Source: Ostrinia nubilalis (Eukaryota; Arthropoda; Insecta; Lepidoptera; Crambidae). From it: a stretch of 64,000 bases of DNA. Location of the stretch: positions 11,302,001-11,366,000 of the forward strand of contig NC_087108.1 in the NCBI RefSeq assembly GCF_963855985.1. The letters run 5' to 3'. The notes beneath the pieces are model-generated. The model searched no databases. It was not told the origin of the DNA and was given only the letters and a program-made list of their open reading frames with translations. Shown in pieces: positions 21,782-32,644 of this stretch. How positions within the stretch are numbered: position 1 is the first letter of the stretch; every line of letters starts with the position of its first letter. The translations under genes were made by a program, and so were the position numbers.

Positions 21782-23139
21782 AGTATGAGCTTCATTCTGT
21801 ATTTCGAAGTGCTTCAGAAGGAGGAACTAGCTCCAGTGACGTCACATCTTGAGTAAATTGTGAGTGTTCAATATGTGAGTATATTTTTTATTTTGACTAT
21901 TTTTAACTGTGATATGTTTAGATTTGATGGAGAGATTCGTTAGTTTAGTTAATAGTTAGCCAAACATCATGTAAATCATGTTACTTTAAAGTTTAAGACA
22001 TTAGCACTGAAGATTTAAAACTAACTTTAATGTTTTGCAGCGTTTGTCAAAGTATATACATATTTTTGACATTGACTATAAACTGTTGTTCGTTTACTAT
22101 TCGTTGCAGAGTGTACTTTCATTGCACAGGATGGAAATTATGTGACTTTGAATTGTCATTATCTTTACAGGTCTGACTCAGAGTTTGAATCCACATTCGG
22201 TGGGAGTTCCACCTCCATCATCGCTAACCCTCGTAAACATACCAAGAAGAGGAAGACTGCGCCAACTTCATCAAGGTACGTAATATAGTATGATCATTTT
22301 AATGTAACTAACATAGTATGATATTTTTATTGTAACATAGTATGATTAATTATTTTAATGTAACTACTAAAATTTTAATGAACTATTTAATTTTTAGTAG
22401 TACTTATTATTAAATATTCTGTAGTATTATGTCTACATCTTTACATGCAATTACTTTGCTAAGGCAAAGATGTGTGATCAAAAAATGCAACCTCATAACG
22501 CAAGTTTATTAATTTATTTCTTATTAATTTCACAGATCAGACTCTGAGTGTGAAACTGTGCAGCCAGCAGCGCTGAAAAAGAAACCTGTAGCTTCTAGAC
22601 CTCGGTGAGTATTAATTTGTTAAGCTTTATGCAGATATCATATCTGATGTTTTTCTACAAATGTTGTTTTCGATCTTTTTTATTGCCTAATAAATTATAT
22701 TTAAACAGAGGACCTAATTAATAGGTATTTTCTACCAGCCAACTTACTAGACACATAATAGAGATAAACTAACTAGGCAGTGCAGTTAATAAGTTAGGTT
22801 AGATAGAAATACCGATTTGGAAAATACAAACAATTGATATTTTAATACATGTACACTATTTTAAGTCGTAAATAATGCTTTAATGTTTTAATTTTCAGAG
22901 CTCCAACGAAGAGTTCTACGGATCTGTTCGGGCTACTATCCGACGAAGACGAAAGTGTCGCCATCGAAAACTCTCAACGACTAAAAGTCGGTCGTCAGCA
23001 GCTGGACAGCAGCCTGACCTCGAAGGTGGCCAACGGTGTCGTGCGGCGACCGAACAGATCCGTAGAACTCTTCGTTGGAGCTCTGAAAATTAAAACATTA
23101 AAGCATTATTTACGACTTAAAATAGTGTACATGTATTAA
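21782..23139 (+). pseudogene. Captured host gene fragment, four exons, unidentified nuclear-type protein
   Basis: Consensus splice sites define exon 1 (ends 21874 with AT before GTGAGT), exon 2 (22171-22275), exon 3 (22536-22604) and exon 4 (from 22899). The introns are all in matching phase 2. The start codon would be split AT|G between exons 1 and 2. The predicted protein begins MSDSEFESTFGGSS, has a basic stretch (KHTKKRK), then SDSECETVQPAALKKKP and DLFGLLSDEDES, and continues through the unique 118-bp spacer (22932-23049). Beyond 23050 the frame runs into the inverted arm and stops at 23137-23139, so the real 3' part of the gene is missing. The acidic-basic, serine-rich composition suggests a nuclear protein, but I do not recognise it. 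The opposite reading through the spacer hits a stop, so the plus strand is the original direction. Confidence 0.65.
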
Positions 23140-23376
23140 AATATCAATTGTTTGTATTTTCCAAATCGGTATTTCTATCTAACCTAACTTATTAACTGCA
23201 CTGCCTAGTTAGTTTATCTCTATTATGTGTCTAGTAAGTTGGCTGGTAGAAAATACCTATTAATTAGGTCCTCTGTTTAAATATAATTTATTAGGCAATA
23301 AAAAAGATCGAAAACAACATTTGTAGAAAAACATCAGATATGATATCTGCATAAAGCTTAACAAATTAATACTCAC

Positions 23377-24109
23377 CGAGGTCTAGAAGCTACAGGTTTC
23401 TTTTTCAGCGCTGCTGGCTGCACAGTTTCACACTCAGAGTCTGATCTGTGAAATTAATAAGAAATAAATTAATAAACTTGCGTTATGAGGTTGCATTTTT
23501 TGATCACACATCTTTGCCTTAGCAAAGTAATTGCATGTAAAGATGTAGACATAATACTACAGAATATTTAATAATAAGTACTACTAAAAAATTAAATAGT
23601 TCATTAAAATTTTAGTAGTTACATTAAAATAATTAATCATACTATGTTACAATAAAAATATCATACTATGTTAGTTACATTAAAATGATCATACTATATT
23701 ACGTACCTTGATGAAGTTGGCGCAGTCTTCCTCTTCTTGGTATGTTTACGAGGGTTAGCGATGATGGAGGTGGAACTCCCACCGAATGTGGATTCAAACT
23801 CTGAGTCAGACCTGTAAAGATAATGACAATTCAAAGTCACATAATTTCCATCCTGTGCAATGAAAGTACACTCTGCAACGAATAGTAAACGAACAACAGT
23901 TTATAGTCAATGTCAAAAATATGTATATACTTTGACAAACGCTGCAAAACATTAAAGTTAGTTTTAAATCTTCAGTGCTAATGTCTTAAACTTTAAAGTA
24001 ACATGATTTACATGATGTTTGGCTAACTATTAACTAAACTAACGAATCTCTCCATCAAATCTAAACATATCACAGTTAAAAATAGTCAAAATAAAAAATA
24101 TACTCACAT
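23377..24109 (-). pseudogene. Mirror copy of captured exons 1-3
   Basis: The right arm repeats exon 3 at 23377-23445, exon 2 at 23707-23811 and the end of exon 1 near 24108 on the minus strand, with splice sites intact. It reads toward the centre like its twin, so transcripts from both arms would be complementary in their shared part. Confidence 0.65.
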
Positions 24110-24277
24110 ATTGAACACTCACAATTTACTCAAGATGTGACGTCACTGGAGCTAGTTCCTCCTTCTGAAGCACTTCGAAATACAGAATGAAGCTCATACT
24201 GCGAGCCCCCAAATTTAAAGGGAAAATATTGATAATTCAGCAATAAGGTTAGGCCCATCGCAAACGTTACGTACCGA

Positions 24278-24385
24278 GAAAACAATGCTCCTATGGAGTA
24301 GTGGCGTACCGGTAGTTCGGTACGCTATAACAGAGGTTGCATGTTCGATTCCCGCTCAATACAAAATATTTGTGTCATGAACATA
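24278..24385 (+). mobile_element. tRNA-derived SINE, right palindrome arm
   Basis: Exact mirror of the left-arm copy, with A-box TGGAGTAGTGG and B-box GTTCGATTCCC on the plus strand. It looks like a tRNA but lacks a foldable acceptor stem, so I do not call a tRNA gene. Confidence 0.7.
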
Positions 24386-27300
24386 TATTTTTATGTAACA
24401 TAATATTCGAAATTTATTGAAAAAATATTATCACTTTCTGCAGTCGATTTATACAGCTTGCGCATTGCGTTCACGCCGGGCCTAATGCTTATGCACACTC
24501 AGGTATTTACGAAAACTGGGGCGATGACGCGAATTCCTGTATGAAAATATACTACCGTGAAGACAAATTAAATATAATTACAAAATCACGATTTGATTTA
24601 AACTAAAACATAGTAAATATTGCATGATTTTGTGGGTATATTTAACATTTCAAAATATTTGACGTTATTAGTTTTAAATTAAACTTGAAATGATAACATG
24701 ATAATTATCTTGATTTACTTAATATAAAATATAAGACTAAGGTTGATTTGCACCAATTTACCTATGACCTTAACTATGACAATGACCAGTTTGTCCACAC
24801 CAGGAGTTTGAGACAGATTTTTGACGATTTTTAAAGTTTAAATAAAATGGTGCAACTCAGCCTGATTGCAATTATTACGCTTCCGAAAGTTAGTTTTACA
24901 ATGTTTTGGTTTGTTCTCATAATTCATTCGATTGATCATAATAATGAAGTACATAGTTAATAAACTTTACCTACGTAATTATTGGTCAATCAATATAATA
25001 TGTTTTAGTACTGTAGTAGTAATGTTCTGAAGGTTGGTTGGAAGAGATCGCTTTTTAACGATACGACACCGTAACAACTTTTTTGGTGTGCAATAAAGAG
25101 TATATAAAATATCTATCTACATCTTAGGTTTGACTTCTTTGCCTTATAACTTTTGTTTGATAGTTGTTGGTATGTGGGAATAAAAAACAGGTTTTTATCC
25201 CTCACTACAATAATTACCTAATTAATAAAGAGACAAAGCCATGGTATAATTGTTTACTCGTTAAAATATCATCAACTTAGCAACCGGATGTCGGACCATT
25301 TCAATAGATTTATAGTTGAATAATGCAATTTAACAATTTACATAATTCTTACATCACAGTGCAAGCTATAAAATCATATAAAAAAATGGATTTGTAATCA
25401 TTTTTATAGCACGTCAGTATGGTTTGTATTTATAGCAATCAAAGAGCTCAAGCATTATGAGAATGTGACGTCAATACAACAGCATTGCAACATTGCGCTT
25501 TATGTTACAGTTTGACACAGCAAAAATGGTATGTTAGTCGACGTTCTGATAATAGTGTAAGAGCCAAGGTTCATTGCAGGGACGGCAAACCAAAGTAAAT
25601 TTTAAAATGTGTCACATCATTTTTAATTTAACGTAACCAATACTTTATATTATATTACTAGCTTTTTTCTCTCATTTTATGTTTAAGATAAGTCATGTCG
25701 TCACTTATTTATTCTCAAAAAGATGGATTATGATGAAAGTATTGATAAAAATATGTGATGAATAATTGCATGATAAAAATAAATAAATTAGTATTTATAT
25801 TTATTAAATAAACCCTAAGCTTTGAGATGAAAATGTATACTAGTCAACCTATGATGGATTAAATTAAAAGATTGCATACAGCTCCTTGACTATGACTTCA
25901 TGTTACATGGAAGTTACGTTTGGTCCAAGTCATAAGAAATTAGGCAGATATGATTAATATTTTATTTAGTTGATATTCTTAACTTATTTTTTAGAACTAC
26001 CAGTCAACCTATGATGGACTATATTGAATGATTGCATACTATTCTTTGACTATGACTTCAAGTTAGACCAAAGTATGTTTGGTCCAAGTTAAAAGAATCA
26101 TAGACAGATATACAAAGACAAACTTATTATTTTTTGGTTGATATTATTATTTTATTTTGTTGAATTAATAAGTTAATGAGTTCCTTTTTGGAAAATCTTA
26201 TCAATTTATAAGATAAAAATCATAAATATGCTATAACTATTAATGTATGGCTGAGAATTAATTAATAACCTGCATTCGTACGTACTATTAACATATTTAA
26301 ATTTACAAATACTTAAAGTATTGTCTTAATACTCATTTGTTTTCGATGCTCGCTAATTTTAATTATCAAAATCGCTACAGTTTATGCACTTGGACCGCAA
26401 CAGTGCTGAAATTGCATATTCCGCCTTCAATAGTCAGTTGTGTCAATTTGTGTGAAAGTGTTAGTAGTGTATAGTGGGAGCCTAATTAATTCATAAGGAA
26501 TATCTTTTAGGTTTTGTATTCTTGGATGTAACCTAACAGTAAGCTGCCATTGGTATAACATTTTACCTATGTTGGATGGAGAGACATGAGCCAAGCTGGT
26601 ACAGAATATACATACATACTGTAATTCTGTGTGTTCTCTCGAGGCAATCGGCTCATCCACATGGTTGAACGGTTTACCCATGGTGCTACCGCTGTATAAG
26701 GGCATGCGTCATATTGGCCCATGAATACGAATCTTATAGAACTTATGAATTATTATTGACTCTCACTCAAGATATTATAGTGTGTAACTCAATCGGTTTA
26801 TAATTCTCATATTTGAGGTTCTCGTATACATGGATGTAACCTAACAGTAAGCTGCTATTGGTATAACATTTTTACTCGTGTTGGATGGAGAGTCATGAGC
26901 CAAGCTGGTACAGAAAATTACATAAAAGTAAATTCTGTGTGTTCTCTCGAGGCAAGCTGCTCATCCGCATGGTTTTAAGGTTTACCTATGGTGCTACCGC
27001 TGTATAAGGGCATACGTCAAACTGACCCATGTATACAGATTTCTAAAAAGGAATTGTAAATTCCAATTGGGTTTGTTTTGTCATGTGATCGAAAGTGCGT
27101 GGACTCAAGGAAAAAGGTGATGTTGTGCTAGTAGCCGTGTGAAGGTAAGTCAAGTCTTTATGGAATATTCTATTCTGCATTACTACAGGCATGGTTTACT
27201 TACGATCGTGTTATTGGGCGATCTATCGCACAGAGTGAGGTCGCAACTGCGACCGACCGAATGTGAGATAGAACGCCCAATAACATACTACTCCTATGTC

Positions 27301-30300
27301 CTTCTCCTGGCTCTAAACTACCTCCCTGACAATTTTCAGCTAAATCGGTTCAGCCGTTCTTGAGTTATAAGTGGAGTAACTAACACGACTTTCTTTTATA
27401 TATATAGATAATCCCCAGCTGACCGACTCGCAGCGTGTGCAGTATCTAGTAGGGAAACTTACGCATAATGCCCTCAAAATTACTGCTGGCATAATTCCGA
27501 CTGCTGATACCTATCGCGTACTTTGGGACAGTCTGGAAAAGAAATATCAGGACAAGCGTCGATTAGGCATCCATTATCTAAGCAACATCTTAGATTCCAA
27601 AACTTGTACATCATCTGCGGGAAGTTTGGATAATTTCATACAACGGTATGCCTCTTCAGTTGCAGCTCTAAAACAGTTGGGTATAGAGGATTTGACTGAC
27701 TTTATATTGCTCCATTGTGCCCTACGCAAGGTTGATGGGCAAACAGCTCACGCCTTTGAATTTTCAGTAAGAGATAAGGAGTTGCCCACCTCAGATGATT
27801 TTATAAAGTTCATGCAAGATCAAACTAAGATTATGACGCTTTCTAATAATTTCAATAGTTCGAATTCGCAGTCGAACACACGCGGCTCGAACAAACCAGC
27901 TGAGACTTCTTATAAATCTTTTATGTCAAACTCAAATAATAATAATAGTAACAGCTCTTGTTTATATTGTAACGATGGCAACCATAGAATTTACAACTGC
28001 TATCAATTCAAAGGTTTAAGTTCTCCGCAAGCGAAGTTTGATTTTATTAAATCCAAAAATAGTTGTGTCAACTGTCTTAGCGCATTGCATACGTTAACTA
28101 ATTGCAAATCCACGTCAGTTTGCAAGCAGTGCGGTAAGAAGCATAATACACTTTTGCATTTTGAGACGAGTAATGATGATATTCGCAAAAATACGCATAC
28201 GCATGCTGTGCACATGAGCATGTCCGCACCGGTTCATTCCGCCGCAATGGACTCGAACCCGGAATTGCGCGCAGTGAGTCGCGAACCCGTGCAGCTTACC
28301 CATACTGCGGGGAGCGCAGCTTCGAATGAGAAGCCACCGCAAGGCGGTTCTTCGCTGTCTTTTAGCGCTAATTTAAAGCCTACCTCTACAATTTTACTCT
28401 CTACTGCGCAAGTATATGCCATGCAGCCTAATGCTAACAATTATAAACGCATTATTCGATGTTTGATAGATAATGGCTCTCAGAACAATTTGATTACAGT
28501 CGAGTGTTGCAAATCTCTGAATTTAGTTGTTATTCCACTTACGAATTCAAATGTAAAGGGTGTTGGTTTATCATCTAGGCCGATACGTGGATACGTAGAC
28601 ATGGAGATTCAGTCGCGCATTGATTTGAACAATAAATACCGAATACAGGCATTAGTGGTAGATTCTATAACTGATCAACTGCCTTCGCACTTTATTGAGA
28701 ATTGTAACATGGAGTATTTGAATGATTTGCCGTTAGCGGATCTTACTTGGAATGTGCCTGGTAATATAGACCTAGTTCTAGGAGCGCAACTATTTCCGTA
28801 TATTTATCTGGGAAATCGAGTAGATTCTGGCTCACAAGCTCCGCCAGCTTTATCTACTGCTTTTGGTTACGAGCTCATGGGAGGTAGTCAAGGTGTTAAT
28901 AATATGGCAACTTCATTCTCAGCATTGGCGCTAGATGAAATGGTACATAAGTTTTGGCAATTAGAGGAGTTACCGGTCAAAGGTTATTTGAGCCAGGAAG
29001 ACACGATCTGCGAGAATTTATTCGCATCGTCTGTCTCGCGAGATGACACCGGTAGATATTGCGTATCTTTACCTTTCTCCAAAGATCCTAGTAACTTAGG
29101 CAATTCTCGCACTCCCGCCCAGCGACGATTTATGGCCCTGGAAAGGAAGTTTATACAGGATCCTTCGTTGCAAGAGCAATATAATAAGGTCATTCAAGAT
29201 TACATTGATAACGATTACCTGTCTGAGGTTACTTCCGATAACGCTGATGAGGGATATTATATTCCACACCACGCCGTCGTGCGACCTGACAAACCCATGC
29301 CGCGCATAGTATTAGATGCGAGCGCGAAGACACACACTGGTGTGTCCTTGAATGACGTTCTTCACGTCGGTCCTAATTTACAGGCCGATCTGTTTCTTTT
29401 ATTACTTGATTTTAGACTTTTTCCAATAGCCATTACGGCTGATATTAAACAAATGTATTTGCAGATTGGTGTTATTGATGACCATCGCAAATATTCAAAG
29501 ATATTGTATCGCTTTCATGGTAATGAGCCTATCCGCACATTTCAATTCAACCGCGTCCCATTTGGACTTAAATCAAGTCCGTTCCTAGCTATGCGCACTG
29601 TGCGACAGCTAGCGTCTGACTTGAGCGCAGAATATCCTATCGCAGCTAGTATTGCTGAGACTAAGTTTTATATGGACGATCTCGTTCATTCTGTTCCTGA
29701 TGAGAGGACTGCCGCTTGTTTGGCGCAAGAATTGATCTCGCTATTCAAGTCCGGTGCATTTGACTTAGTCAAATGGTGTAGCAACTCTCGTACGTTATTG
29801 GAGAATCTCCCTGAGTCACACCGGAGTCTTATAAACTTTTCAGAAGGAAACAATGTCTCCTCTAAGATCCTTGGTCTTTCATGGGACCCTGTAAATGATT
29901 CCTTCCATTTTAAGGCAGCTCAGAGTATTGAGAAATGCACAAAACGGAATATTCTTTCGGTTGTGGCCCGCCTGTTCGATGTGCTCGGTTTGATAGCTCC
30001 GGTTATATTATACGCCAAGTTACTTATTAAAGAGCTTTGGCTTAGTAACGCAGGCTGGGACGATACACCTTCCGAAACAATAGTACCTACAACGTTTTTC
30101 TGCATTAATCCAAGAGCTACCCTTGGTTTCCACTGTGAAAATTCCACGTCATATTGGGGTTTCTGATAGTTCTGTTGTGAATATCGTTGCCTTCTGCGAC
30201 GCAAGTATGAACGGTTACGGTTGTGTTGTTTACTTGCAGACTATAGATCAGGAAAATATAACGGTCAGATTATTATGTGCCAAATCAAAGGTCTCGCCTA

Positions 30301-30980
30301 CAAAGATTCAAACGCTCGCGCGCCTAGAATTGTGCGCAGCGCGCTTTTAATGTCCAAGTTAGTAAAACTTGTGGCTGATACTTACCGCAAACGCATTCCT
30401 ATCGCAAATATATACGCATTTTCTGATTCTACGATCGCATTGTCGTGGATACGCTCGTCACCGCATCGATGGTCGGTGTTCGTGAGCAATAGAGTCGCGC
30501 AAATACAGGAGAATATATCTCCAGATAATTTTCATCATGTCAGAGGAGAAGAGAATCCGAGTGACTGTCTCTCTAGAGGCTTATTGCCTTCTCACCTAGT
30601 TAATAATGATTTATGGTGGCAAGGACCCACATGGAATGTACGGATTTACCTGAACATACGGCTAGCGCATTTAATTAACATTTAACATTTCTGAGGTGTA
30701 CCCTGGTACAGATGGTGTCACTCGCTTAGCGATGGTTAGGACCAAATATGGTAACTAAACGTCCTGTCGTGAAGTTGTACCCAGTACCTACGCAATAATA
30801 TATTTTATTTTAACGCATTTAATTGTTTATTGTTAAGTTATTAGACTCGAGGTCTGAGTTCTTTTGATTTATTTTTTTTTCTCTTTGAATTTACACCGTT
30901 GCATTGCAAGGATTGCAACGTATTAAGTTCACATTAGTAAGTTTTTTGAAAGTTTCTGCGAACTTCCAAGGCGGGGAGTA

Positions 30981-31473
30981 TGGTTACGCAGATGTACGCA
31001 GTTTTATTTTTATTTTTAATTCCCAAATAGTTTTGTCTGCAGGTAGAAAACTGTTTGGTTTCCACATCTCTGTGGTCATTCTTGGCGTTTCTGAACGTCA
31101 AGCTTTGACACACTTCACCGTAAAAACTTTATCGCAACGCACATCTTCGCAGTCTCGCGAGTGAAAAAACCGCACTTTTATCTCCCGCAAATCGCATCAT
31201 AACGCACAACGCATTCGCAGCAAACGCATCTACGCTTTCAAAGCTCAAATTGCTCGTGACCCGAACCCCCTGCAGGGGAAGTGAAGCCGATCCATCTTCA
31301 TCCCGGAGTGTCCCGGTGCCTAGCAGTGGTCGAGCTGACGGAAGGGGACCCGAGATTGGCTCAGAGGTTAGTGGGACCAACTATTTCTCCTCTGCAGGCA
31401 AAATCATGTGGGAAACGTAATTTGGACTTCCGATTAAGATCCCGCCTGGTGTGGCTATTTACACGCCACACCA
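30981..31473 (+). repeat. BEL/Pao 3' LTR
   Basis: 493 bp, preceded by the purine tract AAGGCGGGGAG. It has a single mismatch to the 5' LTR. It is followed directly by the target repeat GAGGT and the rest of the disrupted Helitron. Confidence 0.95.
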
Positions 31474-31565
31474 GAGGTCAATTCTGTACATGAAATATAT
31501 TTTCAAAATAACTATCAGGGGGTGATTAGTGCTCGATACTGATGCCAAAAATGCAATCAGTAAAT

Positions 31566-31567
31566 TT

Positions 31568-31616
<49 letters not shown>

Positions 31617-31620
31617 ATGT
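31566..31620 (+). repeat. (GTCT)n microsatellite in Helitron A
   Basis: An uninterrupted run of GTCT units. Related tracts are at 13453-13501 (as CAGA) and 32275-32293 in sister Helitrons, with different lengths. Confidence 0.9.
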
Positions 31621-32152
31621 TCCTTATAGAAACAAAAACTACTTGACGGATTTTAACGAAATTTGGTACAATTATTCTTCGTACTCCTGGGCAGGTTATA
31701 GGATACTTAGGAATTCCCACGGGAACGGGATTTAGCGGGAAAATTCTTTTGTATGAAAATACTAAACCGCTTAAGTTAGACGCTTGAAATTTGGCATGCA
31801 GGTATCTTAGTAAACTTAAAGCTTAGTTACAACAGGATATTGCAAAATTCCCACGGGAACGGGAGTTAGCGGGAAAAAAATTTGTATGAAAAAATCTAAA
31901 CCGCTTAAGTTAGATGCTTCAAATTTGGCATGCAGGTATCTTAGTAAACTTAAAGCTTAGTTACAACAGGATATTGCAAAATTCCCACGGGAACGGGAGT
32001 TAGCGGGAAAAAAACATTTGTATGAAAAAATCTAAACCGCGTGATAGATGAAGGGGGTAAAACGGGATCCACGCGTAGGAAGTCGCGGGCGGCCGCTAGT
32101 AATAGAATATAATGTGTTCATAAACATTTCATAAAATAATAATAATAGGTAA

Positions 32153-32644
32153 TCTATACTTATAATAAATCTGTAGAGAGGTCAATTCTGTACATGAAAT
32201 ATATTTTCAAAATAACTATCAGGGGGTGATTAGTGATCGATACTGATGCCAAAAATACAATCAGTAAATTTTTTGTCTGTCTGTCTGTCTGTATGTTCCT
32301 TATAGAAACAAAAACTACTCGACGGATTTTAACGAAATTTGGTACAATTATTCTTCATACTCCTAGGCAGGTTATAGTATACTTAGGAATTCCCACGGGA
32401 ACGGGAATTAGCGGGAAAATCCTTTTGTATGAAAAATCTAAACCGCTTAAGTTAGACGCTTGAAATTTGGCATACAGCGTACCTTAGTAAACTTAAAGCT
32501 TAGTTACAACAGGATATTGCAGAATTCCCACGGGAACGGGAGTTAGCGGGAAAATACATTTGCATGAAAAAAATCTAAACCGCGTAAGATAGATGAAGGG
32601 GGTAAAACGGGATCCACGCTTACGAAGTCGCGGGCGGCCGCTAG
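32153..32644 (+). mobile_element. Complete short Helitron family A copy
   Basis: It starts TCTATACTTATAATAAATCT, contains a short (GTCT)n tract and ends GGCGGCCGCTAG at 32644. It lies only about 50 bp after the split copy in the same orientation. Confidence 0.88.

Larger units (their letters stand above)
18690..27291. repeat. Giant near-perfect palindrome (arms ~4.24 kb, 118-bp spacer)
   Basis: The left arm 18690-22931 and right arm 23050-27291 are reverse complements. I found only a one-base indel (run of T at about 22392) in the parts compared. The spacer 22932-23049 is unique. The whole unit lies inside a Helitron and is bordered by the direct repeat TCCTATG at 18683-18689 and 27292-27298. 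The empty Helitron copy at 45904-46106 has a single TCCTATG-equivalent at this place, which marks a discrete insertion with target duplication. Each arm contains, from outside in, a branched hairpin, two ~200-bp direct repeats, a SINE copy and exons of a captured gene. It encodes no recognisable transposase. Confidence 0.92.
18599..27408 (-). mobile_element. 8.8-kb Helitron (family B) carrying a giant palindrome
   Basis: On the minus strand it starts at 27408 with TCTATATATATAAAAGAAAG and ends at 18599 with GGCGGAACAAAGTTCGCC, then GGGTCAGCTAG (3' hairpin plus CTAG). It sits between A and T of the BEL gag sequence with no duplication, as Helitrons do. A 203-bp copy of the same family at 45904-46106 has the same two ends and no cargo, so the 8.6-kb interior is an insertion into a small non-autonomous Helitron. 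No Rep/helicase gene is visible. Confidence 0.92.
17459..30685 (+). pseudogene. BEL/Pao gag-pro-RT-RNase H, interrupted and integrase-less
   Basis: The coding pieces are 17459-17629, 18330-18598 and 27409-30166, which are in one frame once the two insertions are ignored, followed by RNase H pieces in shifted frames (30123-30350 and about 30340-30685). Visible features are gag zinc knuckles (CLYCNDGNHRIYNC near 27958; further Cys/His pairs to about 28160), an aspartic protease site (IDNGSQ near 28470), RT motifs (ITADIKQMYLQIG near 29435; YMDDL near 29670) and RNase H (AFCDASMNGYG near 30195; FSDSTIALSW near 30420). LWWQGPTW near 30615 is the normal segment between RNase H and integrase, and the frame ends soon after. 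There are two frameshifts, near 30120-30170 and near 30340. The element is defective; it may have been copied in trans or may have decayed after insertion. Confidence 0.93.
16604..31473 (+). mobile_element. BEL/Pao LTR retrotransposon with nested insertions
   Basis: Two 493-bp LTRs (TGGTTACGCAG start, CACACCA end) flank the element. The target duplication is GAGGT at 16599-16603 and 31474-31478, the 5 bp usual for this superfamily. The polypurine tract AAGGCGGGGAG precedes the 3' LTR. The body encodes gag, protease, reverse transcriptase and RNase H remnants, but no integrase is visible between about 30640 and the 3' LTR, so the copy cannot be autonomous. About 9.5 kb of its 14.9 kb is later insertions: a Spy-like element and a Helitron containing a giant palindrome. 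One difference between LTRs implies a recent insertion. Confidence 0.95.
16574..32099 (+). mobile_element. Helitron family A copy split by the BEL element
   Basis: The 5' terminus TCTATACTTATAATAAATCT starts at 16574. After 30 bases it is interrupted at GAGGT by the BEL retrotransposon and resumes at 31474, ending GGCGGCCGCTAG at 32099. Without the insertion it would be about 650 bp, similar to the sister copies. Between 31740 and 32040 it holds two near-identical blocks of about 130 bp (GGAATTCCCACGGGAACGGG type), an internal duplication relative to the copy at 32153. Confidence 0.85.

Noticed and set aside
24278..24385. tRNA gene
   Set aside because: A and B boxes are present, but the rest does not fold as a tRNA and continues into a SINE body found again at 52950-53215.
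18690..27291. Palindrome as a simple read or assembly artefact
   Set aside because: The two outer sides differ: Helitron 3' end on one and 5' end on the other, each continuing into the proper half of BEL gag. The 7-bp flanking repeat matches an empty site elsewhere. A fold-back read error would not give this. It still needs long-read proof.
18690..27291. Integrated linear DNA virus with hairpin ends
   Set aside because: The hairpin ends and dimer layout are suggestive, but no replication, capsid or polymerase gene can be read, and the arms hold host exons and a SINE.
27437..30166. 909-codon open frame as a host gene
   Set aside because: It carries gag zinc knuckles, an aspartic protease motif and RT YMDDL between two LTRs; it is BEL/Pao coding sequence.
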